Origin: Streptomyces sp. R41
GTDB lineage: Bacteria; Actinomycetota; Actinomycetes; Streptomycetales; Streptomycetaceae
Assembly: GCF_041053055.1 (NCBI RefSeq)
Contig: NZ_CP163443.1
Location: 2,108,001-2,172,000, forward strand
Direction: 5' to 3'
Length of the DNA stretch: 64,000 bases
The notes beneath the pieces are model-generated. The model was given only the letters and a program-made list of their open reading frames with translations. It was not told the origin of the DNA and ran no database searches. The translations under genes were made by a program, and so were the position numbers. Below, in pieces: positions 17,192 through 26,700 of the stretch (the first letter of the stretch is position 1; the number at the start of each line of letters is the position of its first letter).

Positions 17192-17226
17192 GAAGCCCCC
17201 GGCCGTCTCGTACGGTCGGGGGCTTC
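17192..17226 (+). terminator. terminator of the tRNA cluster
   Basis: A 15-bp stem (GAAGCCCCCGGCCGT paired with ACGGTCGGGGGCTTC, one G-T wobble) has a short loop and starts 7 bases after tRNA-Val copy 3. There is no long T-run, as is usual in Streptomyces. Confidence 0.85.
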
Positions 17227-17258
17227 GTCGTATCCACGGCCGGATCCGTGCGTACGAC

Positions 17259-17293
17259 GAAGGGGCCCCTCCACTCAGGAAGAGGGCCCCTTC
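17259..17293. terminator. bidirectional terminator between tRNA cluster and zinc-ribbon gene
   Basis: Perfect 10-bp arms GAAGGGGCCC and GGGCCCCTTC lie 24 bases downstream of the zinc-ribbon gene stop (read on minus) and just after the tRNA terminator. It probably ends the minus-strand gene and backs up the plus-strand terminator. Confidence 0.8.
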
Positions 17294-17317
17294 GGTCGGT
17301 CAGCCCGTTTCAGTTCG

Positions 17318-17617
17318 TCAGGACGAGAAGAGCATGTGGCCGAAGCTCTTGTGACGGTGGTGGCCGCCGTAGTGACCGCCGTGGCCTCCGTGACCGCCGT
17401 GCTGCGGGGCGCCCCAGGCGGGCGCGGGGGCGGACGGGTACGCCTGCGGGGCGGCCGGGGGCGGCGGCGCGGGCTGCTGCCACTGGGACTCCAGGCGGGT
17501 CAGCGACTCCAGCTCGCCATAGTCGAGAAATATCCCGCGGCAGCCGCTGCACTGCTCGATCTGGACGCCATTGCGGTTGTACGTGTGCATCGGCGCATGG
17601 CACTTCGGACACTGCAT
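17318..17617 (-). CDS. TFIIB-type zinc-ribbon small protein
   Basis: The product is 99 residues. The N-terminal zinc ribbon (MQCPKCHAPM, then QIEQCSGCRGIFLDYGELE) has two CxxC pairs about 18 residues apart and the acidic tail typical of the zf-TFIIB family. A Pro/Gln/Ala linker and a Gly/His-rich tail follow (GGHGGHGGHYGGHHRHKS), which could bind metal. Cytoplasmic; role unknown. It is the first gene leftwards of the phosphotransferase gene, same strand, 74 bases apart. Confidence 0.85.
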   Translation of the reverse strand: MQCPKCHAPMHTYNRNGVQIEQCSGCRGIFLDYGELESLTRLESQWQQPAPPPPAAPQAYPSAPAPAWGAPQHGGHGGHGGHYGGHHRHKSFGHMLFSS

Positions 17618-17691
17618 GCTCGGCTCAACTCCTCGCCGGTCGGTACTGCTTCCGCCAGGACAGACTCCGCCCGGCTTCGGTCGGTTGCACC

Positions 17692-18633
17692 CTACGTCGC
17701 GAAACCGTGCGCCAACTCGGGCGGGACGGTGCCCATTCGGTCACAGGCATCGACCACGGCCTGCTGCACCTCGTCCAACGGGTGCCCGGCGGCGACGGAT
17801 TTGGCGATCGCCAGGGCCGCCGTCTGCACGGTGAGGGCGCGGGCCGCGACGTCCAGGGCCGGCCAGGGGTCGCCGGCGACGGGGACGGCCGGGCCACCGG
17901 CCCGCTGGTAGGCGGTCAGGAAGCGCAGCCACTCGTCGGGCGGGAGCAGGCCGCAGGCGTACCACGCGGCCGGGCGGGCCAGGTCCCAGGCCGGGGCGCC
18001 CACGCCCAGGTCGTCGACGTCGATGAGGAGCCAGGGGCCGTTCGGCGCGGGGTGGCGGACGAGCTGGCCGAGGTGCAGGTCGCCGTGGCACAGGGTCGTG
18101 GCGTCCGGCATCGGGGCCTCGCCGCGGGCCCAGGGCGGGAGGCCGGCCCAGGCGCGCAGGACCGGGGCGGCGGCCGGGTGCGGGCCCGCCGCGCGGAGCC
18201 GGGCGATCGCGCGGGCCGCCTTGGCAGGGCCGCGCATGGGCGGCAGGCCGTCGGGCGCGCGGGTCCGGTGAAGGCGGGCCAGCAGAGTGGCGGCGGCCTC
18301 CCAGGGGGCCGCCTCAGGGATTTCCGGGTCGACCGGGCTGCCGTACGGCCAGAAGGACACCAGACGGCCGTGGAGGTCGACGGGGGTCAGGGTCAGCGGG
18401 GGCAGGAGGACGCCGGGGAGTTCGGCGGCGACGGAGAGGCGGAGGGCGAGTTCCGCGGGGGCCGCGTCGGGGGCGTGCGCTTTGGCGACGGTGTCGCCGT
18501 GGCGGACGACGGTGCCGTCTTCGCGGTCGGCGAGGACCGCGTCCTTCGTCCCGCACCGGCAGGGGCCTGGCACAGGGTGGACCGTGCCGCGCACCTTGGC
18601 GGTGAGTGCGGGCAGCAGGGTGTCTGCGGTCAC
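17692..18633 (-). CDS. aminoglycoside phosphotransferase-like (APH fold) kinase
   Basis: The product is 313 residues with a protein-kinase-like fold. The catalytic loop TLCHGDLHLGQLVRHP and the metal-binding LLIDVDDLGVGAPAWDLA are intact. The N-terminus contains a compact CRCG pair (PGPCRCGTKDAVLADRED) before the nucleotide-binding strands. Families with this layout phosphorylate small molecules such as antibiotics, choline or maltose-like sugars; the substrate cannot be told. The start is GTG at 18633 with AGGGAG upstream. In-frame extension to 18924 is rejected as Pro/Arg-rich translation of the repeat-bearing gap. Confidence 0.8.
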   Translation of the reverse strand: MTADTLLPALTAKVRGTVHPVPGPCRCGTKDAVLADREDGTVVRHGDTVAKAHAPDAAPAELALRLSVAAELPGVLLPPLTLTPVDLHGRLVSFWPYGSPVDPEIPEAAPWEAAATLLARLHRTRAPDGLPPMRGPAKAARAIARLRAAGPHPAAAPVLRAWAGLPPWARGEAPMPDATTLCHGDLHLGQLVRHPAPNGPWLLIDVDDLGVGAPAWDLARPAAWYACGLLPPDEWLRFLTAYQRAGGPAVPVAGDPWPALDVAARALTVQTAALAIAKSVAAGHPLDEVQQAVVDACDRMGTVPPELAHGFAT

Positions 18634-19046
18634 GGGGCTCCCTGGGGTGTACGGCGTCTGGGGGTGAGCGTACGCAGGTGGGGCGCCGGGGGGTGGGGGT
18701 ACCCGGCGCGGGTGCCGAGCTCCGGGGTGATGCGCTGCCCGGCACCTGCGGGGTGCCGCCATAGCCCAAGCGTGCCCGGCACGGGAGACGAACTCCGGGG
18801 GTGATGCGCCGCCCGGCGCCTGCGGGGTGCCGCTCTCAGTGGGACGGGTGCCGCCCCTAGCGGCACGCATGCCCGCAGCTGGGAGGGGGAGGGGGTCGCC
18901 TGTCGGCGGCGCGACTGCCCGCAAGGGGGACGGGAAGGACGCCGCCCCGCCACGCGCTCACCCACCGCTGGGACGGCAGGACCACCACCGCGCCGGGCCA
19001 TCGCCCGTCGCCGGGGACGGTGGGCAAGCCCCTGGGCCCGTGCAGA
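18634..19046. other. gene-free gap with a direct repeat
   Basis: More than 400 bases upstream of the phosphotransferase gene carry no convincing gene. A roughly 41-bp segment beginning CTCCGGGGTGATGCG is repeated imperfectly at about 18720-18760 and 18793-18833, each copy ending GGGGTGCCG. The Gly/Pro/Arg-rich open frames here come from base composition. Confidence 0.6.
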
Positions 19047-19084
19047 AAAATGCCCGCGCAGCTCCCCAGCTGCGCGGGCATTTT
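19047..19084. terminator. perfect 17-bp bidirectional terminator
   Basis: AAAATGCCCGCGCAGCT and its exact complement flank the loop CCCC; the A and T runs at the outer ends make it work in both directions. On the minus strand it follows the 69-residue membrane-protein gene by about 85 bases. Confidence 0.92.
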
Positions 19085-19169
19085 GTGCCGTCCGCCGCAC
19101 CCCCGTCCCCACGGGGTTTCATGGCCGGATGTCCCCGCCCGGACCGCTCTTCCGGGCCTGGGGCGCCGC

Positions 19170-19379
19170 TCAGCGCCCCAGCATCACGCCCACGGACGAC
19201 GCTTGTGTGACCACTGCTTCCCAGCCGCCGAAGACGACTACCAGCAGGGCCGCCAGGGGGAGGACCATCGCTGTCGCCACCAGCGGGTGGCGCCGGCCCT
19301 GGCGGCGGGTGCCGAACGCAGCGGTGTATGCCCTGCGTCCCTGCGTGCGGATCGCTGTCCGCGGTGCCGTGTGGGCCAT
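19170..19379 (-). CDS. 69-residue single-span membrane protein
   Basis: The N-terminal half is basic (MAHTAPRTAIRTQGRRAYTA, then TRRQGRRH). One hydrophobic span follows (PLVATAMVLPLAALLVVVFGGW), then a short tail. A positive-inside start suggests N-in topology. A ribosome-site-like GAGAGGGACC lies upstream of the ATG, and a strong terminator lies downstream, supporting an independent gene. Function unknown. Confidence 0.65.
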   Translation of the reverse strand: MAHTAPRTAIRTQGRRAYTAAFGTRRQGRRHPLVATAMVLPLAALLVVVFGGWEAVVTQASSVGVMLGR

Positions 19380-19578
19380 GGTCCCTCTCCTGACCGAGCT
19401 TCTGTTGTGGTTGGCAGCGGCGGGTGTCTGACCTCGGGGGACGAGTGCTGCACCCGCCGCTTGACCTCAAATCTAGGCGCGCGGCGGCAGTGGGTCGTCA
19501 TGCCCTCGTACCGATTGGCGGGCCTCCCGGAGGATGAGCGATGACCTGCGGAGTACTCCCCTGGGTGGAGACGAGGAC

Positions 19579-19854
19579 CTAGGTCTCAGGGTCTTCCCGG
19601 AGGGGGCGCCCGGTGTGCCCCGACTGTTCCGAGCTGTCCTCCCTGGGCACCGGCTGCTCGACCAGCGCCAGCACCCGGGTCGCCATGAAGCGGGCGGTGC
19701 GCACCACCGATCCGCTTCGGGTGACTTCGCTCACTTCCACGACACCTCGGCGTACCGCCGTCTCCACCCGGCGGCCCGCCCTGCTCGCCACCACCTCGTA
19801 CGTACGCGTCGTGTCACCGGCGTCCACGACTATCTCCACACGGTCACCCTTCAC
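19579..19854 (-). CDS. conserved small protein next to Ser/Thr kinase
   Basis: The product is 91 residues from GTG at 19854 (KGDRVEIVVDAGDTTRTYEV follows). It looks all-beta in its first 65 residues, with alternating Val/Arg strands (VVEVSEVTRSGSVVRTARF) and an acidic/polar tail. It has no signal peptide and no known motif. The longer in-frame start at 19950 lies in the promoter area of the divergent kinase gene. Divergent arrangement suggests possible co-regulation with the kinase. Confidence 0.6.
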   Translation of the reverse strand: MKGDRVEIVVDAGDTTRTYEVVASRAGRRVETAVRRGVVEVSEVTRSGSVVRTARFMATRVLALVEQPVPREDSSEQSGHTGRPLREDPET

Positions 19855-20050
19855 GGGCCCAATCCCCCTTCTGCGACGGATGGTTGGGATCACAGGCAGC
19901 CCAAAGCAGGCCTGTTCGCACGCTCCCTGACCACCTTTCAAGTTTCCCACCCGGCACTGACAATCGATCGGGCCGAGAGGGCGCGGCCTCTGCGCGCACT
20001 CGGCCGCGGAAACGTAAGCTGTGGCTCGTCAAACGGACCGGGCAGCGGGG

Positions 20051-21373
20051 ATGGACATGGCGATGATGCGCCTGAGGCGCGAGGACCCGCGTGTCGTCGG
20101 CTCGTTCAGGCTTCACAGGCGGCTCGGCGCGGGTGGGATGGGCGTGGTCTACCTGGGCTCCGACCGGCGTGGCCAGCGGGTCGCGCTGAAGGTGATCCGA
20201 CCGGATCTGGCGGAGGATCAGGAGTTCCGGTCGCGGTTCGCCCGCGAGGTCTCGGCGGCCCGACGCATCAGGGGCGGATGCACGGCGCGGCTCGTCGCCG
20301 CCGATCTGGAGGCGGACCGGCCGTGGTTCGCCACGCAGTACGTGCCCGGGCCCTCTCTGCACGACAAGGTCGCCGAGGAAGGGCCGCTGAGCGCCGCCGA
20401 TGTGGCCGCCGTCGGTGCCGCGCTCTCCGAGGGGCTCGTCGCCGTGCACGAGGCCGGTGTCGTCCACCGGGATCTCAAGCCGTCCAACATCCTGCTGTCC
20501 CCCAAGGGGCCGCGGATCATCGACTTCGGCATCGCCTGGGCGACGGGCGCCTCGACGCTCACCCATGTCGGTACGGCCGTCGGCTCGCCCGGCTTCCTCG
20601 CGCCCGAGCAGGTGCGTGGGGCCGCCGTCACGCCGGCCACGGACGTGTTCGCGCTCGGTGCCACGCTCGCGTACGCGGCGACCCAGGACTCGCCCTTCGG
20701 GCACGGCAGTTCCGAAGTGATGCTCTACAGAGTGGTGCACGAGGAGCCCCAACTGCACGGCGTGCCGGACGCGCTGGCACCTCTCGTACGGGCATGTCTG
20801 GCGAAGGACCCCGAGGAGCGGCCCACCACCCTCCAACTGTCCCTGCGGCTCAAGGAGATCGCGGCCCGCGAGGCACAGGGCATGGCGGATGTACGGCCGC
20901 CCGCGCCGCGCACGGATCCCGACCGGCCGACCGGACGCCTGGCCGAGCAGTACACCGAGCCGCGCACCCAGCGGCGTCCGCAGGGCACTCCCCCGCCGCG
21001 CACGGGCGGGACGAACGGCGGCACGAGGTCGACGCAGTCGGGTGCGCGCCCCACACCCGCGCGCAACACCGGCCGCTCCGGCAGCAGGCCCGCGCCCCGC
21101 AGCGGTGCCGGCCGTCCCGCGCCCCGGACCACCGGCACCGGCCGGCGGCCCGCCAACCCGCGACTGCTGCGCCAGCGGCTCTTCGTGTTCGTCGTCGTGA
21201 CGCTGCTCGTCGCGCTCGGCATCGCCGCTGCCCAGGGGTGCCAGGGGCCCGCGCGCGGGCTGGACGACGGGGGCACCCACAGGGACGTACGACACGAGCA
21301 GACGTACGCACCGCTGCCCACCGGGGACCTGATGTCCCAGCAGTACCGGAGTGAGGTCCGCAAGGACGGCTAG
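20051..21373 (+). CDS. membrane-anchored serine/threonine protein kinase
   Basis: The product is about 440 residues. The N-terminal Hanks-type kinase domain (about 20-265) has the P-loop GAGGMGVVYLG, the invariant Lys in VALKVI, catalytic HRDLKPSNILL, metal-binding DFGIA, and an APEQ activation segment end. A long Pro/Arg/Thr/Gly-rich juxtamembrane linker (about 285-375), one span (LFVFVVVTLLVALGIAAA) and a short outside tail without PASTA repeats follow. It signals from the membrane by phosphorylating Ser/Thr. Several ATGs are clustered (20051, 20057, 20063, 20066); I give the first. Ligand and substrates are unknown. Confidence 0.9.
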   Translation: MDMAMMRLRREDPRVVGSFRLHRRLGAGGMGVVYLGSDRRGQRVALKVIRPDLAEDQEFRSRFAREVSAARRIRGGCTARLVAADLEADRPWFATQYVPGPSLHDKVAEEGPLSAADVAAVGAALSEGLVAVHEAGVVHRDLKPSNILLSPKGPRIIDFGIAWATGASTLTHVGTAVGSPGFLAPEQVRGAAVTPATDVFALGATLAYAATQDSPFGHGSSEVMLYRVVHEEPQLHGVPDALAPLVRACLAKDPEERPTTLQLSLRLKEIAAREAQGMADVRPPAPRTDPDRPTGRLAEQYTEPRTQRRPQGTPPPRTGGTNGGTRSTQSGARPTPARNTGRSGSRPAPRSGAGRPAPRTTGTGRRPANPRLLRQRLFVFVVVTLLVALGIAAAQGCQGPARGLDDGGTHRDVRHEQTYAPLPTGDLMSQQYRSEVRKDG

Positions 21374-21401
21374 CGCCTCGGGCGGACGCCCGTGAGGCCG
21401 C

Positions 21402-22220
21402 TCAGGGCTGCGGGCGGCCCGTCGCCACCGCGTAGAAGGCGACCGCGGCCGCCGCGCCCACGTTGAGCGAGTCGACACCGTGGGCCATGGGGATGCGGAC
21501 CCACTCGTCCGCCGCCATCAGGGCCTTCGTGGACAGGCCGTCGCCCTCCGCGCCCAGCATCAGCGCGACCCGGTCCATGCGGTGCGGGGCCGCCTCGTCG
21601 AGGGACTTCGCCTTCTCGTCCGGGGTGAGGGCGAGCAGGGTGAAGCCGGCCTCGCGGACCGACTCCAGGCCCTTGGGCCAGGTCTCGAGACGGGCGTACG
21701 GCACCGAGAAGACCGCACCCATGGAGACCTTCACGGAGCGGCGATAGAGGGGGTCAGCGCAGTCCGGGGAGAGCAGAACCGCGTCCATGCCGAGGGCGGC
21801 GGCCGAGCGGAAGATCGCGCCGATGTTGGTGTGGTCGTTGACCGACTCCATGACGACGACGCGGCGCGCGGACTGCAGGAGTTCCTCCGCCGTCGGCAGC
21901 GGCTTGCGCTGCATCGAGGCCAGCGCGCCGCGGTGCACGTGATAGCCGGTGACCTGCTCGGCGAGCTCCGGACTGACCGCGTAGACCGGGGCCGGGAGCT
22001 CGTCGATGACGTCGCGCATGACGTCGACCCACTTCGCGGACAGGAGCATCGAACGCATCTCGTAACCGGCGTCCTTGGCCCGTCTGATGACCTTCTCGCC
22101 CTCGGCGATGAACAGGCCCTCGGCGGGTTCGCGCTTGCGGCGCAGCTCCACATCGGTCAGGCCCGTGTAGTCGCGCAGACGCGGGTCGTCGGGGTTCTCA
22201 ACGGTGATGAGATCGGCCAC
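21402..22220 (-). CDS. TrmH/SpoU-family RNA 2'-O-methyltransferase
   Basis: The product is 272 residues. The N-terminal RNA-binding-like domain includes FIAEGEKVIRRA. The C-terminal SPOUT domain has motif 1 NDHTNIGAIFRSAAALG, motif 2 LMLGAEGDGLS and motif 3 IPMAHGVDSLNVGAAAAVAF, which forms the trefoil-knot SAM site. It methylates ribose on rRNA or tRNA; the exact site is not predictable. The start is GTG at 22220. It lies 64 bases downstream of cobA on the same strand. Confidence 0.9.
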   Translation of the reverse strand: MADLITVENPDDPRLRDYTGLTDVELRRKREPAEGLFIAEGEKVIRRAKDAGYEMRSMLLSAKWVDVMRDVIDELPAPVYAVSPELAEQVTGYHVHRGALASMQRKPLPTAEELLQSARRVVVMESVNDHTNIGAIFRSAAALGMDAVLLSPDCADPLYRRSVKVSMGAVFSVPYARLETWPKGLESVREAGFTLLALTPDEKAKSLDEAAPHRMDRVALMLGAEGDGLSTKALMAADEWVRIPMAHGVDSLNVGAAAAVAFYAVATGRPQP

Positions 22221-22284
22221 AGGGTGATACTGCCTTGTCCTGGGTGCGGTGCCAACGGCTGGGAACGAGTTGGGTTACCCGTGG

Positions 22285-23529
22285 TTACTCGGAAGCCTTC
22301 AGCGGGCTGTGCACGCCCACGTTCACGACCTCGCCGATGACGATCACCGCCGGCGGCTTCACGTCCTGCGTCCGTACGGTCTCGGCGACCGTCGCCAAGG
22401 TCGCGTCGACGCGGCGCTGCGCGGCGGTCGTGCCCTCCTGAACCAGAGCGACGGGGGTGTCGGCCGGCTTGCCGTGCGCGACAAGGGTTTCGGCGATCTT
22501 GCCGATCTTGTCGACGCCCATCAGGACGACGAGAGTGCCGCGGAGCTTGGCGAGGGACGGCCAGTCGACGAGGGAGCGCTCGTCGTCGGGGGCGACATGG
22601 CCGCTGACCACCGTGAACTCGTGGGCGACCCCTCGGTGTGTGACGGGGATGCCCGCGGCGCCCGGGACCGAGATCGAGCTGGAGATGCCCGGGACGACGG
22701 TGCAGGCGATGCCCGCCTCGGCGAGAGCCTGGGCCTCCTCCATGCCGCGCCCGAAGACGAACGGGTCGCCGCCCTTGAGTCGTACGACGGACTTGCCCTG
22801 CTTGGCGTGCTCGATCAGCGCGTTGTTGATGGCCTCCTGGGCCATGTAACGGCCGTACGGGATCTTCGCCGCGTCGATCACCTCGACGTGCGGCGGGAGT
22901 TCGGCGAGCAGGTCGCGCGGGCCGAGGCGGTCCGCGATGACCACGTCGGCCTCGGCGAGCAGGCGGCGGCCGCGGACCGTGATCAGGTCCGGGTCGCCGG
23001 GGCCGCCGCCGACCAGGGCGACGCCGGGGGTGCGGGTGCGGTGGTGCGGCGCCACCAGGGTGCCGTCGCGCAGGCCCTCCACCACGGCGTCGCGGATCGC
23101 CGCCGTGTGACGGGGGTCCCGGCCCCGGGCGTCCGTCGTCAGGACCGCGACCGTCACGCCCTCGCTGTGGCCCGTCGCCGGGGTCCACGCCGTCGCCGCG
23201 TCGGCGTCGTCCGAGCGGACGCACCAGACGCGGTGGCGCTCCGCTTCGGCGGAAGCCTCGGTGTTCGCCTCGTGGTCGCTGGTGGCGATCAGGGCGTACC
23301 AGGCGTTCGCCAGGTCGCCTTCCTCGTACGGGCGCCTCGTCCAGGTGATCTCGCCCGCGTCCGCCATCGCCTCCACGGAGGGGGTGGCCTCCGGTGAGAC
23401 GAGGTGAATGTCCGCGCCCGCCGCGATGAGCGCCGGGAGGCGGCGCCCGGCCACTTGGCCGCCGCCGAGGACGACTACGCGGCGGCCGGTGAGGCGGAGG
23501 CCTACGGGGTAGGCGGGGTGTTCGGCCAT
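22285..23529 (-). CDS. cobA: bifunctional siroheme-synthase-type protein: precorrin-2 dehydrogenase plus uroporphyrinogen-III methyltransferase
   Basis: The product is 414 residues. The N-terminal Rossmann domain (GRRVVVLGGGQVAGRRLPAL, about 15-34) is the CysG/Met8-type NAD-dependent precorrin-2 dehydrogenase/ferrochelatase part. From about residue 165 comes the SAM-dependent methylase: ALVGGGPGDPDLITVRG, VRLKGGDPFVFGRG and VVPGISSSISVPG motifs. It makes precorrin-2 from uroporphyrinogen III for cobalamin and siroheme. A promoter-like TTAAAAT lies about 75 bases upstream (near 23603-23609) and a GAGGGAG ribosome site precedes the ATG. I see no B12 riboswitch. Confidence 0.92.
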   Translation of the reverse strand: MAEHPAYPVGLRLTGRRVVVLGGGQVAGRRLPALIAAGADIHLVSPEATPSVEAMADAGEITWTRRPYEEGDLANAWYALIATSDHEANTEASAEAERHRVWCVRSDDADAATAWTPATGHSEGVTVAVLTTDARGRDPRHTAAIRDAVVEGLRDGTLVAPHHRTRTPGVALVGGGPGDPDLITVRGRRLLAEADVVIADRLGPRDLLAELPPHVEVIDAAKIPYGRYMAQEAINNALIEHAKQGKSVVRLKGGDPFVFGRGMEEAQALAEAGIACTVVPGISSSISVPGAAGIPVTHRGVAHEFTVVSGHVAPDDERSLVDWPSLAKLRGTLVVLMGVDKIGKIAETLVAHGKPADTPVALVQEGTTAAQRRVDATLATVAETVRTQDVKPPAVIVIGEVVNVGVHSPLKASE

Positions 23530-23722
23530 GGGGGTGCGGCTCCCTCGTGCGGGGTGGTGCGAGACGGGGCCCCGCGGCGTTGAGAAGGCCCCTGACGTGC
23601 GAATTTTAAGCTGCGGGTGCGGTATGTGGCTGAGGCGGGTGGGGAGTTTCCTTCCCCAGGCCCGCCCCTTGCCGAAACCGGGGCGCCGCCCCGGACCCCT
23701 GTTCGTCTGCGTGCCGGCGGGC

Positions 23723-23769
23723 GGGCTGTGGCCGCCGTTCCGCCCCGGCGGAACGACTGCCCACAGCCC
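23723..23769 (-). terminator. nested hairpin terminator after cobT
   Basis: The outer stem is GGGCTGTGG/CCACAGCCC and the inner stem is CGTTCCGCC/GGCGGAACG. The structure begins 7 bases after the cobT stop. Similar GTGG...CCAC elements recur widely between Streptomyces genes (from general knowledge). Confidence 0.75.
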
Positions 23770-23775
23770 TTGCGC

Positions 23776-26700
23776 CTACTTTTCGGTTACCCCTGCTGAA
23801 TCGAACGTCGCCACCTCGTGCATCGCCCTTGCCGCGCTCTGGACCACCGGGAGGGCCAGGAGGGCGCCTGTGCCCTCGCCGAGGCGGAGGTCCAGGTCGA
23901 CCAAGGGGCGCAGGCCCAGCTTGTTCAGGGCTGCCACGTGGCCGGGTTCCGCGCTGCGGTGGCCGGCGATGCAGGCCGCGAGGACCTCGGGGGCGATGGC
24001 ACGGGCCACGAGGGCCGCCGCGCCGGCGCTGACGCCGTCCAGGATGACCGGCGTACGGAGGGAGGCGCCGCCGAGGAGGAGGCCGACCATGGCTGCGTGT
24101 TCGAGGCCGCCGATGGCCGCGAGGACGCCGATGGGGTCGGCGGGGTCCGGCTGGTGGAGTTCGATGGCGCGGCGGACGACCTCGGTCTTGCGGGCCAGGG
24201 TCTCGTCGTTGATGCCGGTGCCCCGGCCCGTCACCTCGGACGGGTCGGTGCCGGTGAAGACCGAGATCAGGGCCGCCGACGCCGTGGTGTTGGCGATGCC
24301 CATCTCGCCCGTCAGGAGCGCCTTGTTGCCCGCCGCCACCAGGTCGCGGGCCGTTTCGATGCCCACCTCGATGGCAGCCGTGACCTCTTCGCGGGTCAGC
24401 GCGGGGCCCGTCGTCATGTCGGCGGTGCCCGCGCGGACCTTGCGCGGGAGGAGGCCCGGGGTCGCGGGGAGGTCGGAGGCGACGCCCACGTCGATGACGC
24501 AGACCTCGGCGCCCACCTGGTTGGCGAACGCGTTGCAGACCGCGCCGCCGCCCAGGAAGTTGGCCACCATCTGGGCGGTGACCTCCTGGGGCCAGGGGGT
24601 GACGCCCTGGGCGTGCACGCCGTGGTCGCCGGCGAAGATCGCGACGGCGGCGGGCTCCGGGATCGGCGGCGGGCACATCCGGGACAGGCCCGACAGCTGT
24701 GCGGAGATGATCTCCAGCATGCCGAGCGCGCCCGCGGGCTTGGTCATCCGCTTCTGGCGCTCCCACGCCTCGCCGAGCGCCTTGGCGTCGAGCGGGCGGA
24801 TGTTGGAGACCGTCTCGGCGAGCAGGTCGTGCGGCTCCTCGCCGGGCAGCGCGCGACGGCCGTACGTCTCCTCGTGCACGACCCACGACAGCGGGCGGCG
24901 CTTGGACCAGCCGGCCTGCATCAGCTCGGGCTCGTCCGGGAACTCGTCGACGTATCCGACGCAGAGGTACGCCACGACCTCCAGATGCTCGGGCAGGCCG
25001 AGGGCGCGGACCATTTCGCGCTCGTCGAAGAAGCTGACCCAGCCGACGCCGAGGCCCTCGGCGCGGGCCGCGAGCCACAGGTTCTCGACCGCGAGCGCGG
25101 AGGAGTACGGGGCCATCTGCGGCTGGGTGTGGCGGCCCAGGGTGTGGCGGCCACCGCGGGTCGGGTCAGCGGTGACGACGATGTTCACCGGGGTGTCGAG
25201 GATGGCCTCGATCTTCAGTTCCTTGAACTGCTTCGCACGGCCCTTGGGCAGCGACTTGGCGTACGCCTCGCGCTGGCGCTGGGCGAGTTCGTGCATGCTC
25301 CGGCGGGTGTCGGCGGAGCGGATGACGACGAAGTCCCAGGGCTGGGAGTGGCCGACGGACGGCGCGGTGTGCGCGGCCTCCAGGACACGAAGCAGCACGT
25401 CGTGCGGGATCGGATCGCTGCGGAAGCCATTGCGGATGTCGCGGCGCTCGCGCATCACGCGCAGCACGGCCTCGCGCTCGGCGTCGTCGTAACCGGGGGC
25501 CGCCGGGCCGGTGGACTCTCGTACGTCTTCCACTACGGCCGTGCTCTCTTCCTGGTCGGCGACCTGGGTGTCCAGGTCCTCCGCTTGCTGTGCGACTACG
25601 GGCTCCGGGTCCGCAGGGAGCGGCTCCGGTACGGGGGGTGTCTCGGTTTCGGTCTCGGTCTCGGTTTCGGTCTCGCCTTGAGGTTCGCGGGGCGCCGGCA
25701 CAACTGCCGGAGCGATCTGCTCCGCTTCCTCGACGGGAGCCTCCGAGGGTTCCTCCGCGGCCTCCTCGACGGGGGCGGGCGCCACCACGATCGTCTCCTC
25801 CGCGGGCTCCTCGGCTGTGGGCTCCTCGGCCGTGGGCTGCTCCTCGACGGGGAGCGGCGGCACGGTCATGGCGTGCGGCGGGGTCGGGGCCAGGTGCGGG
25901 GTCGTCGGCACCTGACCCTCCACGGGCACGAACTGGCCCAGGGGCTGGTCCGCGTGGGGCTCCAGGGGGGTGCCCGGGAGTCCGGAGGCGCCTGGCGCGT
26001 CGCCTTCGGCGGCACCGGCTCCTGGGAAGTGCTGCTCGCCGTGTGGGCCGCCCACCGAGGCCTCCGCGTGGGCCGCCACACCTACCGGCACGCCGTGCGA
26101 CGCCTCGGTGGCACCCGTCTCGGAGAATGCGGCCGCATCCGCGAACTGCTGGGCAGGGAAGGCTTCGAGGCCGGGGACCGCCCGGCCGTGCGAGGCGTCC
26201 GCCGAGAGCGAGGCCTGCACGGGCTCGGGAGCGTGCGCCGCGGCTGCCGCGAGCGGCCGCGCGGTCTCTGTCTGGGATCCCGCGTCCGCGAACTGGGCTG
26301 CTGGTTCCGGGATGTGAATACCAGGGTCCGCGAACTGGGCGGGCTGGGTGGGGAACTGGGCCATGGACTCGGCCGGGTCGGCTCCGTATGCGACCGGGTC
26401 GACGGTGGCCTGGTCGGCGATCTGCGGCGGGGTCACATGCGCCGTCTGCGGGGCTTGCTCGGGTGCGAGGTCCGGCACGGGGGCGAGGTTCGGAGCGGGT
26501 GTGAAGTGCCCGCCGTCCGACGGGATCTGCGGCGGTGCGGCATCGTGCGCGGGCGAGTGGGCGTCGCCTGCGTGCCCGGCGTATCCGGTGTCGTCCACCG
26601 CTTGGAGGGCGTGCGGAATCTCCGGGGCCGCCGGGAAGGGCGTGGCGTCCGGAGTCTGCGGGGCCCGCGGGTCGAGCGCGCCGTCCAGGGTGGGCGCGGC

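Noticed and set aside
16738..18804. 688-codon plus-strand frame running through the tRNA cluster and phosphotransferase gene
   Set aside because: It crosses four tRNA genes and two terminators and is antisense to two well-supported genes.
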